The position numbers and the translations under genes are program-made. From Marisediminitalea aggregata (lineage in GTDB: Bacteria > Pseudomonadota > Gammaproteobacteria > Enterobacterales > Alteromonadaceae), in contig NZ_FQWD01000006.1 in NCBI RefSeq assembly GCF_900129565.1, positions 62,001-126,000 of the forward strand: 64,000 nucleotides of DNA, given 5' to 3'. The notes beneath the pieces were generated by a model. That model worked only from the letters and a program-made list of their open reading frames with translations. It was not told where the DNA came from and did not search any database. Position 1 is the first letter of the stretch. Each line of letters opens with the position of its first letter. Below, piece by piece: positions 1-9,100 of the stretch.

Positions 1-963
1 GAAACTGAGTTCAGTTTCTACCACATTAATTATCACAGCCAACGTCCTTTGATTTCTGGTGAAACGTCTAACTTCACGGCCGCAGGCATTGGTGCTGACA
101 TGGCATTCTTGGCGACCAATAATATCACTCGTGACAACGTCACAGAGCTGCAGGCGTTTACCGAAGCTAAGTTCTACTACCCTGAAGACATCAAGCTTTA
201 CGGCATGAGCTTCAACACCAACATTGGTACCACGGCGCTTGCTGGTGAGTTTGCTTACCGACAGGATGAGCCTCTGCAAATCGACGACGTTGAATTGTTG
301 TACATGGGTATGCCAGAGCAGTTAGCAAACGCTGGATTACGTCCTGATTTAGCGGGCATTTCACAGTTGAACAACATCGGCCGTGCAGTAGGTCCAGGCG
401 AGACTGCTCAGGGCTATGTGTTCTCTGATACATGGCAGGCACAGTTTACATTGTCTCACGTATTTGGTCCGGCATTTGGTACTGACAACTTTGTTCTGCT
501 GGGTGAAGCGGGCTACGTTAACATTGTTGATTTCCCGGATCCTTCAGTAGTTCGCCTGAACGCTCCGGGTACTGCCCGAACTCCGTCGCTGGAGCCAACA
601 GAAACCGGCAATCCGCGCACAGGCTTGCACACAGGTTTGTCTAACGGTCCGGAAACTAACCCGTTTGCAACTGACGATGCATGGGGCTACCGTTTACTGG
701 CTGTTGCTGATTTCAACAACATTTTCGCTGGTGTAAATTTACGTACTCGTGCGACGTTCTCGCATGATGTAGAAGGTACTACGCCTGATCCGCTGTTCTT
801 GTTCACGGAAGATACTAAGTCAGCCAATATATCATTCACGTTTGATTACTTGAGCCGTTGGTCTGCAACCGCGTCTTACAGCAGTTTCTGGGGTGGCATT
901 GGTACCACTAACGCGCTGTCAGACCGTGACTTCATCTCGTTCAACATCAAGTACGCAATTTAA
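1..963 (+). CDS. DUF1302 family outer-membrane protein (3' part)
   Basis: The frame is open from the first base, so the true start lies outside the window; about 320 C-terminal residues are visible. The sequence has alternating hydrophobic/polar strands and ends in an aromatic strand (ISFNIKYAI), typical of an outer-membrane beta-barrel. It matches my recollection of the DUF1302 family, proteins usually encoded directly before DUF1329 proteins, as here with a 17-base gap. The role is not established; by position it is the outer-membrane member of a four-gene envelope module with the DUF1329, YCF48-like and MMPL genes that follow. Substrate unknown. Confidence 0.75.
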   Translation, partial: ETEFSFYHINYHSQRPLISGETSNFTAAGIGADMAFLATNNITRDNVTELQAFTEAKFYYPEDIKLYGMSFNTNIGTTALAGEFAYRQDEPLQIDDVELLYMGMPEQLANAGLRPDLAGISQLNNIGRAVGPGETAQGYVFSDTWQAQFTLSHVFGPAFGTDNFVLLGEAGYVNIVDFPDPSVVRLNAPGTARTPSLEPTETGNPRTGLHTGLSNGPETNPFATDDAWGYRLLAVADFNNIFAGVNLRTRATFSHDVEGTTPDPLFLFTEDTKSANISFTFDYLSRWSATASYSSFWGGIGTTNALSDRDFISFNIKYAI

Positions 964-980
964 CAGAGAGTAGTATTGTT

Positions 981-2348
981 ATGATGAAAAAGATTGGATT
1001 TATTGCTGCTGCGTTAACTGTCGCGTTATCTGCAGCACCAGTTCAAGCAAAAGTTAGCAGCGCCGATGCTGCCAAGTTAGGTACCGAGTTAACGCCACTG
1101 GGTGGCGAGAAAGCGGGTAACGCCGATGGCTCTATTCCAGCCTGGAATGGCGGATTAACATCAGCACCTGCGGGTTACACAGAGGGTGATTTTCACCCTG
1201 ACCCGTATGCTGGTGAAGCACCACTGTTCACGATTACTGGTGCTAACTATAAAGAACATGCCGAGTTTTTGTCTGACGGCCTGATTAAAATGTTCGAGAC
1301 TTACCCGGACTCGTTTAAACTGCCTGTGTACAAAACGCATCGTTCAGCGTCTAACCCACAGTTTGTTTATGACGCAACCAAAGCAAATGCGACTCGTGCC
1401 GAGTTATTAGATGGTGGTAACGGTATGTCAGGTGCCGCAGTAGGTATTCCATTCCCCATTCCGGCCAACGGTCTGGAAGCGATCTGGAACCACATTGCAC
1501 GCTATCGTGGCCAGGCTGTTCAGCGTAACGGTGGTCAGGCAGCAGTAACCGCTGGCGGTGACTACAACGTAATCGGTTTTGATGAACAGCTACTGATTCA
1601 ATACTCTCAGGAAAATGCTACGCCTGAAACGCTGCTTGAAAACAACGTATTGTTTATGTTTAAGCAAAAAGTTACTAAGCCGGCGCGTCTGGCTGGTACT
1701 GCGTTGCTGGTTCACGAAACACTGGACCAAATTAAGGAGCCTCGTAAGGCATGGACCTATAACACCGGTCAGCGCCGTGTACGTTTGGCACCAAACATTG
1801 CCTACGATACGCCGGGAACGGCGGCAGATGGCCTGCGTACTACCGATGACTTCGATATGTTTAATGGTTCTCCAAACCGTTATAACTGGGAGTTAAAGGG
1901 TAAGAAAGAAATGTACGTTGCTTATAACAACTACAAGCTGCACAGCAATACCGCAACTTACAGCGATATTCTGAAGCCAAATCACGTAAATCCGGATCTG
2001 ACCCGTTGGGAAAAGCACCGTGTTTGGGTGGTAGAAGCGACGTTGAAAGACGAGTTCCGTCACATTTATCAGAAACGGGTATTCTTTATCGACGAAGACA
2101 GCTGGCAAATTCAGTTGGCCGACATGTATGACAACCGTGGTGAGTTGTATCGTGTTGCAGTGGCATACGGCGTTAACTACTACGAAGTTCCTACACATTG
2201 GTCTACGCTGGACGTATACCACGACCTGAACTCTCGTCGTTACCTGGCGATTGGCCTGGACAACGAAGAGCAGATGTATGATTTCTCTGTTCGTCCAAGA
2301 GAAGCGGAGTTTACTCCTCAGGCACTGCGTCGCGAAGGTACGCGATAA
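981..2348 (+). CDS. DUF1329 family periplasmic/outer-membrane-associated protein
   Basis: 455 residues with a signal peptide of about 23 residues (basic MMKK, hydrophobic core, cleavage after VQA). The start of the mature protein, with SSADAAKLGTELTPLGGEKAGN and SIPAWNGGL, is characteristic of DUF1329, a family of LolB/LolA-like outer-membrane-associated proteins. It follows the DUF1302 gene closely and is followed by a hairpin at about 2359-2379. LolA/B-like folds bind acyl chains, so a part in carrying a lipid-like compound between membranes is a reasonable inference, but it is not shown by the sequence. Two adjacent ATGs (981 and 984) could both serve as start. Confidence 0.8.
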   Translation: MMKKIGFIAAALTVALSAAPVQAKVSSADAAKLGTELTPLGGEKAGNADGSIPAWNGGLTSAPAGYTEGDFHPDPYAGEAPLFTITGANYKEHAEFLSDGLIKMFETYPDSFKLPVYKTHRSASNPQFVYDATKANATRAELLDGGNGMSGAAVGIPFPIPANGLEAIWNHIARYRGQAVQRNGGQAAVTAGGDYNVIGFDEQLLIQYSQENATPETLLENNVLFMFKQKVTKPARLAGTALLVHETLDQIKEPRKAWTYNTGQRRVRLAPNIAYDTPGTAADGLRTTDDFDMFNGSPNRYNWELKGKKEMYVAYNNYKLHSNTATYSDILKPNHVNPDLTRWEKHRVWVVEATLKDEFRHIYQKRVFFIDEDSWQIQLADMYDNRGELYRVAVAYGVNYYEVPTHWSTLDVYHDLNSRRYLAIGLDNEEQMYDFSVRPREAEFTPQALRREGTR

Positions 2349-2356
2349 GTAATTTA

Positions 2357-2383
2357 AGCGGGCACATTCATTGTGCCCGTTTG
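2357..2383 (+). terminator. Hairpin after DUF1329 gene
   Basis: CGGGCACA (2359-2366) pairs with TGTGCCCG (2372-2379) around a five-base loop, followed by only a short T run (TTTGTT). It is a weak intrinsic terminator or a stabilising 3' hairpin that may lower expression of the downstream genes relative to the DUF1302-DUF1329 pair. Confidence 0.5.
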
Positions 2384-2573
2384 TTCGAATGAGGTAGTCA
2401 GTGTGAGCTTGCTACCTCATTGTTTTAATAAACCGATACACATTACTGTGTATCATAATCAGCAACTCATCACTAACAATTATAAGCCCTGTGTTTCAAT
2501 GGGTAATCGTGTTGCTTACACAGCAGTAACATGCCTTCAGCGCGTGTACTTTATCCGGAGGTTTAAACCTTTA

Positions 2574-3608
2574 ATGCACAAATTGATTTCTTCCGTGCTA
2601 CTTCTCGTTTTTTCTTTGGTTTGTCAGGCAGAGCAAGCATACCAGGCACCTTTGGTGCGAGAGTCACTACTATTAGATATTGATACCGGCGCTTTCACTG
2701 TGGCGGTGGGAGAACGTGGTCATATTCTGCTCAAGCAAGGTGAAGAGGACTTCACCCAACTTGAGGTGCCGACCCAGGCAACCCTGACCGCAGTAACGAT
2801 TGTTGGCGACAATATATGGGCTGCAGGTCATGACGCCATTATTATTCATTCTCCCGACCGTGGACAGAGTTGGGAAATTCAGCACAATGCGCCAGAATTA
2901 GAACGTCCTTTCCTTGATATTGTTTTCTTTGATGAGCATCAAGGTCTGGCCATTGGTGCTTATGGCTTGTTTTATCAAACCAGTAACGGCGGAGAAAGTT
3001 GGGAATCGGTTAGACATGCGTCTTTTTTGAATCCTTATGATCGCGAATACCTCGAAGAAATTCGCAAGGAAGACGAAGACTTCTATCAACAGGAACTGGA
3101 GTCTATCTTACCGCACCTCAACAGAGTCAGCGTGGCAAGCGACAACACATTGTATCTGGCAGGCGAAGCGGGTTTGCTTGCAGTAAGTACCGATTTAGGC
3201 CAGAGCTGGGAACGCTTTGACATTGAATACACAGGTTCGTTTTTCGATATAAAAATGCTGGCAGACGGCTCATTAGTGGCAGCGGGTTTGCGAGGCAATA
3301 TTTTTGTGATGCAGCAAGACGAGCAGTGGATGTATCTGTCTACGTGTAATACGGCTACGCTCAACTCCATTATCGAAACGCAACAAGGGGTGGCATTTAT
3401 TGGCAACAACGGCGTTGTTGTTAATGCGACTTTACCGCTTTCTGTGAGTGACTATGACCCTTACGCTTCAACGTCAAGCTGCGCGGTAGCAGACGGCGTG
3501 GCTGTAACGACGACAGAAAGCAAGTCTGCATTATTGAATGCAGCGACCGTGCAGGGGGAAACCCTGGTAACCGCCGCCGATGGCATCTATTCACTTTCTT
3601 TGGATTAA
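2574..3608 (+). CDS. YCF48/BNR-repeat beta-propeller protein, exported
   Basis: The ATG at 2574 is preferred over an upstream in-frame extension to 2373, because it follows a good ribosome binding site (CCGGAGG at 2555-2561) and starts a signal peptide (MHKLISSVLLLVFSLVCQA). The 344-residue product has about six propeller blades with recurring G-x-x-G and GxSWE motifs (HSPDRGQSWEI, TSNGGESWESV, STDLGQSWERF), as in the photosystem II assembly factor HCF136/YCF48 family. Such proteins often accompany MMPL/RND transporters, and the next gene, 9 bases away, is one. It is probably a periplasmic partner or assembly factor for that transporter; no enzymatic motif is seen. Confidence 0.75.
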   Translation: MHKLISSVLLLVFSLVCQAEQAYQAPLVRESLLLDIDTGAFTVAVGERGHILLKQGEEDFTQLEVPTQATLTAVTIVGDNIWAAGHDAIIIHSPDRGQSWEIQHNAPELERPFLDIVFFDEHQGLAIGAYGLFYQTSNGGESWESVRHASFLNPYDREYLEEIRKEDEDFYQQELESILPHLNRVSVASDNTLYLAGEAGLLAVSTDLGQSWERFDIEYTGSFFDIKMLADGSLVAAGLRGNIFVMQQDEQWMYLSTCNTATLNSIIETQQGVAFIGNNGVVVNATLPLSVSDYDPYASTSSCAVADGVAVTTTESKSALLNAATVQGETLVTAADGIYSLSLD

Positions 3609-3617
3609 ATCAGTTAT

Positions 3618-5939
3618 ATGTCTTCATTTAGTCAATTTTCGGAAAGGTTGATTTTCAATAACCGGGCAGTGGTGATCATGCTGTTCGTGTTTGCTACGTT
3701 GGTACTGGCATTCCAGGCTTCTCGTATGAAGCTGGATGCTGGCTTTGAAAAGAACATTCCTCTTAATCACGAATACATGCAAACCTACATGGCACACCGC
3801 AAGGATTTTGGTGGAGCTAACAATGTTTTAGTTGCCGTGTGTGATCGCGACAGTGATATTTTTAACAAGCCTTTCTTTGATACGCTGAAAAACGTCCATG
3901 ATGAGCTGTTTTTTATCAACGGCGTTAACCGCTCATTGGTTGTATCCCTCTATTCACCATCAACTCGCTTTACTGAAATTGTTGAAGGTGGTTTTGCGGG
4001 CGGTCCGGTCATTCCAGCCGACTTCAACTCATCGAACCCCAAAGCGTTAGACACCGTTGCTGCCAACATTGAAAAGGCCAAAATCGTGGGTCGTCAGGTG
4101 TCAAATAATTACCGTTGTGCCATGGTCACAGCGCAGTTACTTGAGCTGGATCCTGAAACCGGTGAGCAGTTGAACACATTGGCGTTAGCACAGGAGCTGG
4201 AAGACAAGCTTCGTGGACAGTTTGAAAACGACGATGTCAGCATTCACATCATCGGCTTTGCTAAGATGATTGGTGATGTCGCTACGGGTGCAAAATCTGT
4301 CGTGTTGTTTTTCGCTATTGCCATCGTCATCACCGCACTCATGGTGTACTTCTTCTCTCGTAATATCATGCTTACTATTTTGCCTATTGCCTGCTCAGTG
4401 ATTGCAGTCATTTGGCAGATGGGCTTGTTGACCTCACTGGGCTTTGGTCTGGATCCCATGTCAATCCTAGTGCCGTTTTTGGTCTTTGCGATTGGGGTGA
4501 GCCACGGCGTACAAATGATCAATGCGGTCGAAAAGAACATTGTTAAAGGTAACAACGCGAAACAAGCCGCTATGGCTGCGTTTCGAGCGCTGCTAATTCC
4601 TGGCGGTATTGCGCTCCTGTCAGATACAGTTGGCTTCCTGACCTTACTGGTTATTGATATTGGTATCATTCGTGAACTGGCTATTACAGCGAGTCTGGGT
4701 GTGGCTGTTATCATTCTGACTAACCTGATTCTGCTGCCTGTTCTGATGAGCTACATACGCTTCCCAGAACATTATCTCGACCAATTTGCGGGTAAAGAAG
4801 CTAAATCAGAAGGCATGTGGCATGTGCTGGATGTGTGCACTAAAAAAGGCACCGCAATTGTAATAGTGCTGGTGACGGCAATACTGTTTGCAATTGGATT
4901 CGTACAGTCTAAACAAATGCAAATCGGTGATATCCAGGCCGGTGCTGCGGTTCTGCACGAAGACTCTCGTTACAATCAGGATACCGCCTTGATTACGGAC
5001 CGCTTTGAGGTCACGGTAGATTACATTTCTGTGTTGGTTGAAACCACTCCTGAAGCCTGTACGTCATACGACGTAATGCGCGCAATTGACGATTTCCAGT
5101 GGAAAATGACCAACGTACCCGGTGTACAGTCGGCTGTTTCACTCGCATCTATCGCCAAAGTGATAAATGCGGGCTACAACGAAGGAAATCCAAAATGGCA
5201 GGTACTGCCGCGTAACCAACAAACATTGGTGCAGGCTATTTCCCGTGTGCCAACCTCATCTGGTTTATTAAACGGTAACTGCTCTGTGATGCCGATCATC
5301 CTGTTTATGGAAGATCACAAAGCGCAAACTATTACTCGTGTCGTCGATGCGGTAAAAGCGTTCCGTGAAGAATATCAGACCGACGATATGAAGTTCAGTC
5401 TGGCTTCTGGTCCGGTAGGTGTTATGGCAGCAACCAACGAAGCAGTGCAGGCTGCGCAAACGCCAATGATGGTGTATGTGTTCGGCGCGGTGATTATTTT
5501 GTGTTTGTTGAGTTTCCGTTCGTTGCGCTCAACCATTGCTGTGGTATTGCCGCTTTATGTGGTATCCGTGCTGGCTCAAGCGCTTATGACTTATCTCAAC
5601 ATTGGCTTAACCGTTTATACACTGCCAGTTATCGCACTGGGCGTGGGAATTGGTGTCGACTATGGTATTTATATCCTGTCGACAATGAGCATACTGATCA
5701 AACAGGGCATGTCAGTCAATCAGGCATACCTGGAAGCGCTTAAAGAGCGGGGCAGCGCGGTATTATTTACCGGTGTTACCCTGGCAATAGGTGTGAGCAC
5801 CTGGGTATTTTCAACACTGAAATTCCAGGTAGACATGGGCATTCTGCTTACCTTTATGTTCCTGGTGAATATGATCGGTGCCATTGTTGTACTACCGGCA
5901 TTGGCGCGACTTCTCTGGTTCAACCGCACCAATGACTAG
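3618..5939 (+). CDS. MMPL/RND superfamily transporter
   Basis: 773 residues with the duplicated RND layout: one N-terminal membrane helix (about 18-35), a large extracytoplasmic domain, five helices (about 225-380, including FAIGVSHGVQMINAVEKN), a helix near 410, a second extracytoplasmic domain, and five final helices (about 620-765, including GVGIGVDYGIYILS). This short form resembles HAE3/HpnN-type exporters of lipids and hopanoids rather than the 1,000-residue multidrug pumps. It is the last gene of the module, with a strong terminator after it. No clear Shine-Dalgarno precedes the ATG at 3618, so translation may depend on the preceding gene. Substrate unknown. Confidence 0.85.
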   Translation: MSSFSQFSERLIFNNRAVVIMLFVFATLVLAFQASRMKLDAGFEKNIPLNHEYMQTYMAHRKDFGGANNVLVAVCDRDSDIFNKPFFDTLKNVHDELFFINGVNRSLVVSLYSPSTRFTEIVEGGFAGGPVIPADFNSSNPKALDTVAANIEKAKIVGRQVSNNYRCAMVTAQLLELDPETGEQLNTLALAQELEDKLRGQFENDDVSIHIIGFAKMIGDVATGAKSVVLFFAIAIVITALMVYFFSRNIMLTILPIACSVIAVIWQMGLLTSLGFGLDPMSILVPFLVFAIGVSHGVQMINAVEKNIVKGNNAKQAAMAAFRALLIPGGIALLSDTVGFLTLLVIDIGIIRELAITASLGVAVIILTNLILLPVLMSYIRFPEHYLDQFAGKEAKSEGMWHVLDVCTKKGTAIVIVLVTAILFAIGFVQSKQMQIGDIQAGAAVLHEDSRYNQDTALITDRFEVTVDYISVLVETTPEACTSYDVMRAIDDFQWKMTNVPGVQSAVSLASIAKVINAGYNEGNPKWQVLPRNQQTLVQAISRVPTSSGLLNGNCSVMPIILFMEDHKAQTITRVVDAVKAFREEYQTDDMKFSLASGPVGVMAATNEAVQAAQTPMMVYVFGAVIILCLLSFRSLRSTIAVVLPLYVVSVLAQALMTYLNIGLTVYTLPVIALGVGIGVDYGIYILSTMSILIKQGMSVNQAYLEALKERGSAVLFTGVTLAIGVSTWVFSTLKFQVDMGILLTFMFLVNMIGAIVVLPALARLLWFNRTND

Positions 5940-5969
5940 CAAAAAACTTTTTTTCGCATAAGTAACCAA

Positions 5970-5996
5970 AAAAGGAGCCATTAAGGCTCCTTTTTA
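5970..5996 (+). terminator. Intrinsic terminator of the MMPL module
   Basis: A ten-base stem AAAAGGAGCC (5970-5979) / GGCTCCTTTT (5985-5994) with loop ATTAA runs into a T tract. It closes the module and lies just before the gdhB leader. Confidence 0.85.
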
Positions 5997-6126
5997 TTTG
6001 CATTATCTGCATAGTTATCCAAAATGTAAAAAAGATGTAAAACAAGCGCTTTTATTTCTTCGGTTATTTAGCGAAAATATGCTTGTACATTCTATACTTA
6101 AACAAAAATACTCTATAGGTAGGCAC

Positions 6127-9100
6127 ATGACAGTCAGCTCTCAGCGCTATTCAGTTTTGCTTGAGAACGTTTTTTCGTTAATCGACAAGAAAGTTGATAA
6201 CCAAAATCGAACGTTAATTACCACGTTCGGACGACATTTATTCAAAAACATTCCACTGGACGACCTTGAACATCGCAACGACAGCGATTTATACGGCGCC
6301 ACGTTAAGTTTGTGGAATGCGTTTGCTGATTACGACGGCAAGCGTCCTTATGTGCGTGTATTCAACCCGGAAATCGACAAACACGGTTGGAAATCGAGTC
6401 ACACTATCGTCGAAATGATCATTCGGGATTTGCCATTCCTAGTTGACTCTATTCGCATGGCTTTGAATCGCCTTGGCATCACTGCGCATATGCTGATCCA
6501 CAGTCCAATGAACATCGACCGTGACGATAAAAATAAGATAGTAAAATTCGGTGACGGTAACAGTGCAACGACGTCACGCGAAACCGTTGTTTTTATTGAA
6601 GTAGACCGCCAAACCAGCAAAGCGGATATCGATACGCTCACCAAAGAGCTGTTTTCAACACTGGATGAAGTATCTCTGGCTGTTGCTGACTGGCAAATGA
6701 TGCGCGATAAACTGGCTGAAATCACTGCTAAAGTAAAGAAAGCTAAATTACCCATCGAGAAAGATCGCAAAGACATTACAACGCGTTTTCTTGAGTGGAT
6801 GAACGACCACAATTTCACGTTGATGGGGTATCGCCATTACCGGGTGAATGCTATTGAAGGCGATCACCAGTGGCTTCCCGACAATGATACCAGCCTGGGG
6901 TTAATGAAAAACTCAGTAAGTGACAGACCGCGACTACTGTCGGCGTTGCCCGCCAGCGCTCGTCAGGCTGCACTCAGCCAGCAGGTCCTTCTGCTGACTA
7001 AAACCAATTCACGTTCACGGGTACATCGTCCGGCTTATATGGATTACGTTGGAATAAAAGAATTCAACAGCAAAGGGCAGGTTATCGGAGAGCATCGCTT
7101 CCTGGGGCTTTATTCGGCTAACTTCTACAACAGCAGTACCCGCGACATCCCATTGCTGTCAGACAAGATTCGACGGATTTGTGAGCTGTCTGAATTTGAT
7201 CCGCAAACCCATGCGTTTAAAGCTTTCAACAACATTGTTGAAACTTATCCTCGTGATGAGTTATTGCAGACGCCTGAAGAAGATATGGCGGAAATCGTCC
7301 GCGGTATTTTTCAGATGCAGGAACGCGGCATTACCCGTCTGTTTGTTCGCAAAGACACCTTTGGTCGTTTCTTTTCCTGTATGGTGTACGTACCAAGAGA
7401 GCGTTATAACACCCAGTTGCGAAAAGAGACGCAAGCGCTACTCAAGCATTCATTTGGTGCTACCGGTGAAGTCGAATTCACCACGTTTTTCTCTGAATCT
7501 GTGTATGCAAGAACGCACTATATCGCTCGGGTCGAAGACAACAATGCGGAATTTGATGTGAAGGAAATCGAACAGAATATCATTGAGCTGACCAAAACCT
7601 GGAACGACCGGTTGTCGTCAGCCCTGTCTTCAGCCTATGGCGAAGCAACGGCAAAATCCCTTGAACGCAACTATGTCAATGCGTTCTCACGCTCGTATAC
7701 AGAGCATAACTTACCGACTGCAGCTCTGGTAGATATCGAAAAGCTCGAGCAATTATCAGAAGACGCCAACATGGGTATGTTGTTCTACCGCCCACAGGAA
7801 GAACAGTCTGACAGTCAAATCGTGAAACTGAAGTTGTTTCATTTGCATGAACCCATTCACTTGTCTGACGTGTTACCGATTTTGGAGAACTTTGGTCTGC
7901 GCGTTATCGACGAAAGCCCTTACAAAATAAACTGTGCAGACGGCAAAGTTAAGTGGGTAATGGATTTCACCATGCTCCACAAAAGCGGCCATGATTTAGA
8001 CATGGAAAAGGCCCAGGCGTTATTCCAGGACGCATTTGCCAAGGTATGGTACAACCAATTGGAAGACGATGGTTTTAATCGCCTGGTATTAAGCGCTGAG
8101 CTTACCGGCCGCAATGTCACTATTCTGCGCGCGTTTGCGAAGTACATGCGCCAGACAGGCAGCAGTTTCAGCCGTGATTACATTGCCAATACCTTGTCGA
8201 ATTACCCGCAGATTGCCGGTTTGTTGATCAGTTATTTTGACGAAATCTTTAATCCTGCCCGTAAGTCTCGTAAGAAGCGTTTGGAGACCCTGGTTAATAA
8301 GATCAACGAAGCGCTGGATAAAGTGAGCAACCTGGATGACGACCGGATCATTCGTCGTTATCTGGACATGATCGACGCCACGCTGCGTACCAACTTTTAT
8401 CAGAAAGCCGAAGACGGTAGCGAAAAGCCCTACATCTCGTTCAAGCTCATGCCTGAAAACATTCCGGAGATGCCGTTACCGCTGCCAAAATACGAAATCT
8501 TTGTATACAGCCCTAAAGTGGAAGGTGTGCACCTGCGTGGTGGACGCGTTGCGCGTGGCGGTTTGCGCTGGTCAGATCGCCAGGAAGACTTCAGAACGGA
8601 AATCCTGGGCCTGGTAAAAGCACAAAAAGTAAAAAATACCGTGATTGTGCCGGTTGGCGCCAAAGGTGGCTTCGTTTGTAAACAGCTGCCAAGTGGCGCG
8701 AGCCGTCAGGAAATCTTCGAAGAAGGCAAGGCCTGCTACCGGACCTTCATTCGCAGCTTACTGGATATCACAGATAACATTGTAAATGGTGAAATCGTGC
8801 CACCTAAAGATGTGGTCCGTCTTGATGAAGACGACCCTTATTTAGTTGTGGCGGCAGACAAAGGCACAGCGACATTTTCTGACATTGCCAACGGCATTTC
8901 AGAAGAATACAACTTCTGGCTGGGTGATGCGTTTGCATCTGGTGGCAGCGTGGGTTACGACCATAAGAAAATGGGGATCACGGCACGTGGTGCCTGGGAA
9001 TCAGTTAAGCGTCACTTCAGAGAGATCGGAATCGACTGTCAAACTACGGATTTCACATGTGTGGGTATTGGTGATATGGCAGGTGACGTATTCGGTAATG

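Noticed and set aside
4244..4714. Long antisense frame (156 codons) in the MMPL gene
   Set aside because: Shadow of the coding strand, with no start signals; the plus-strand protein is a complete RND transporter.
5998..6126. N-terminal extension of gdhB by 43 codons
   Set aside because: It begins at the end of the upstream terminator; the ATG at 6127 has a ribosome site and the expected N-terminus.
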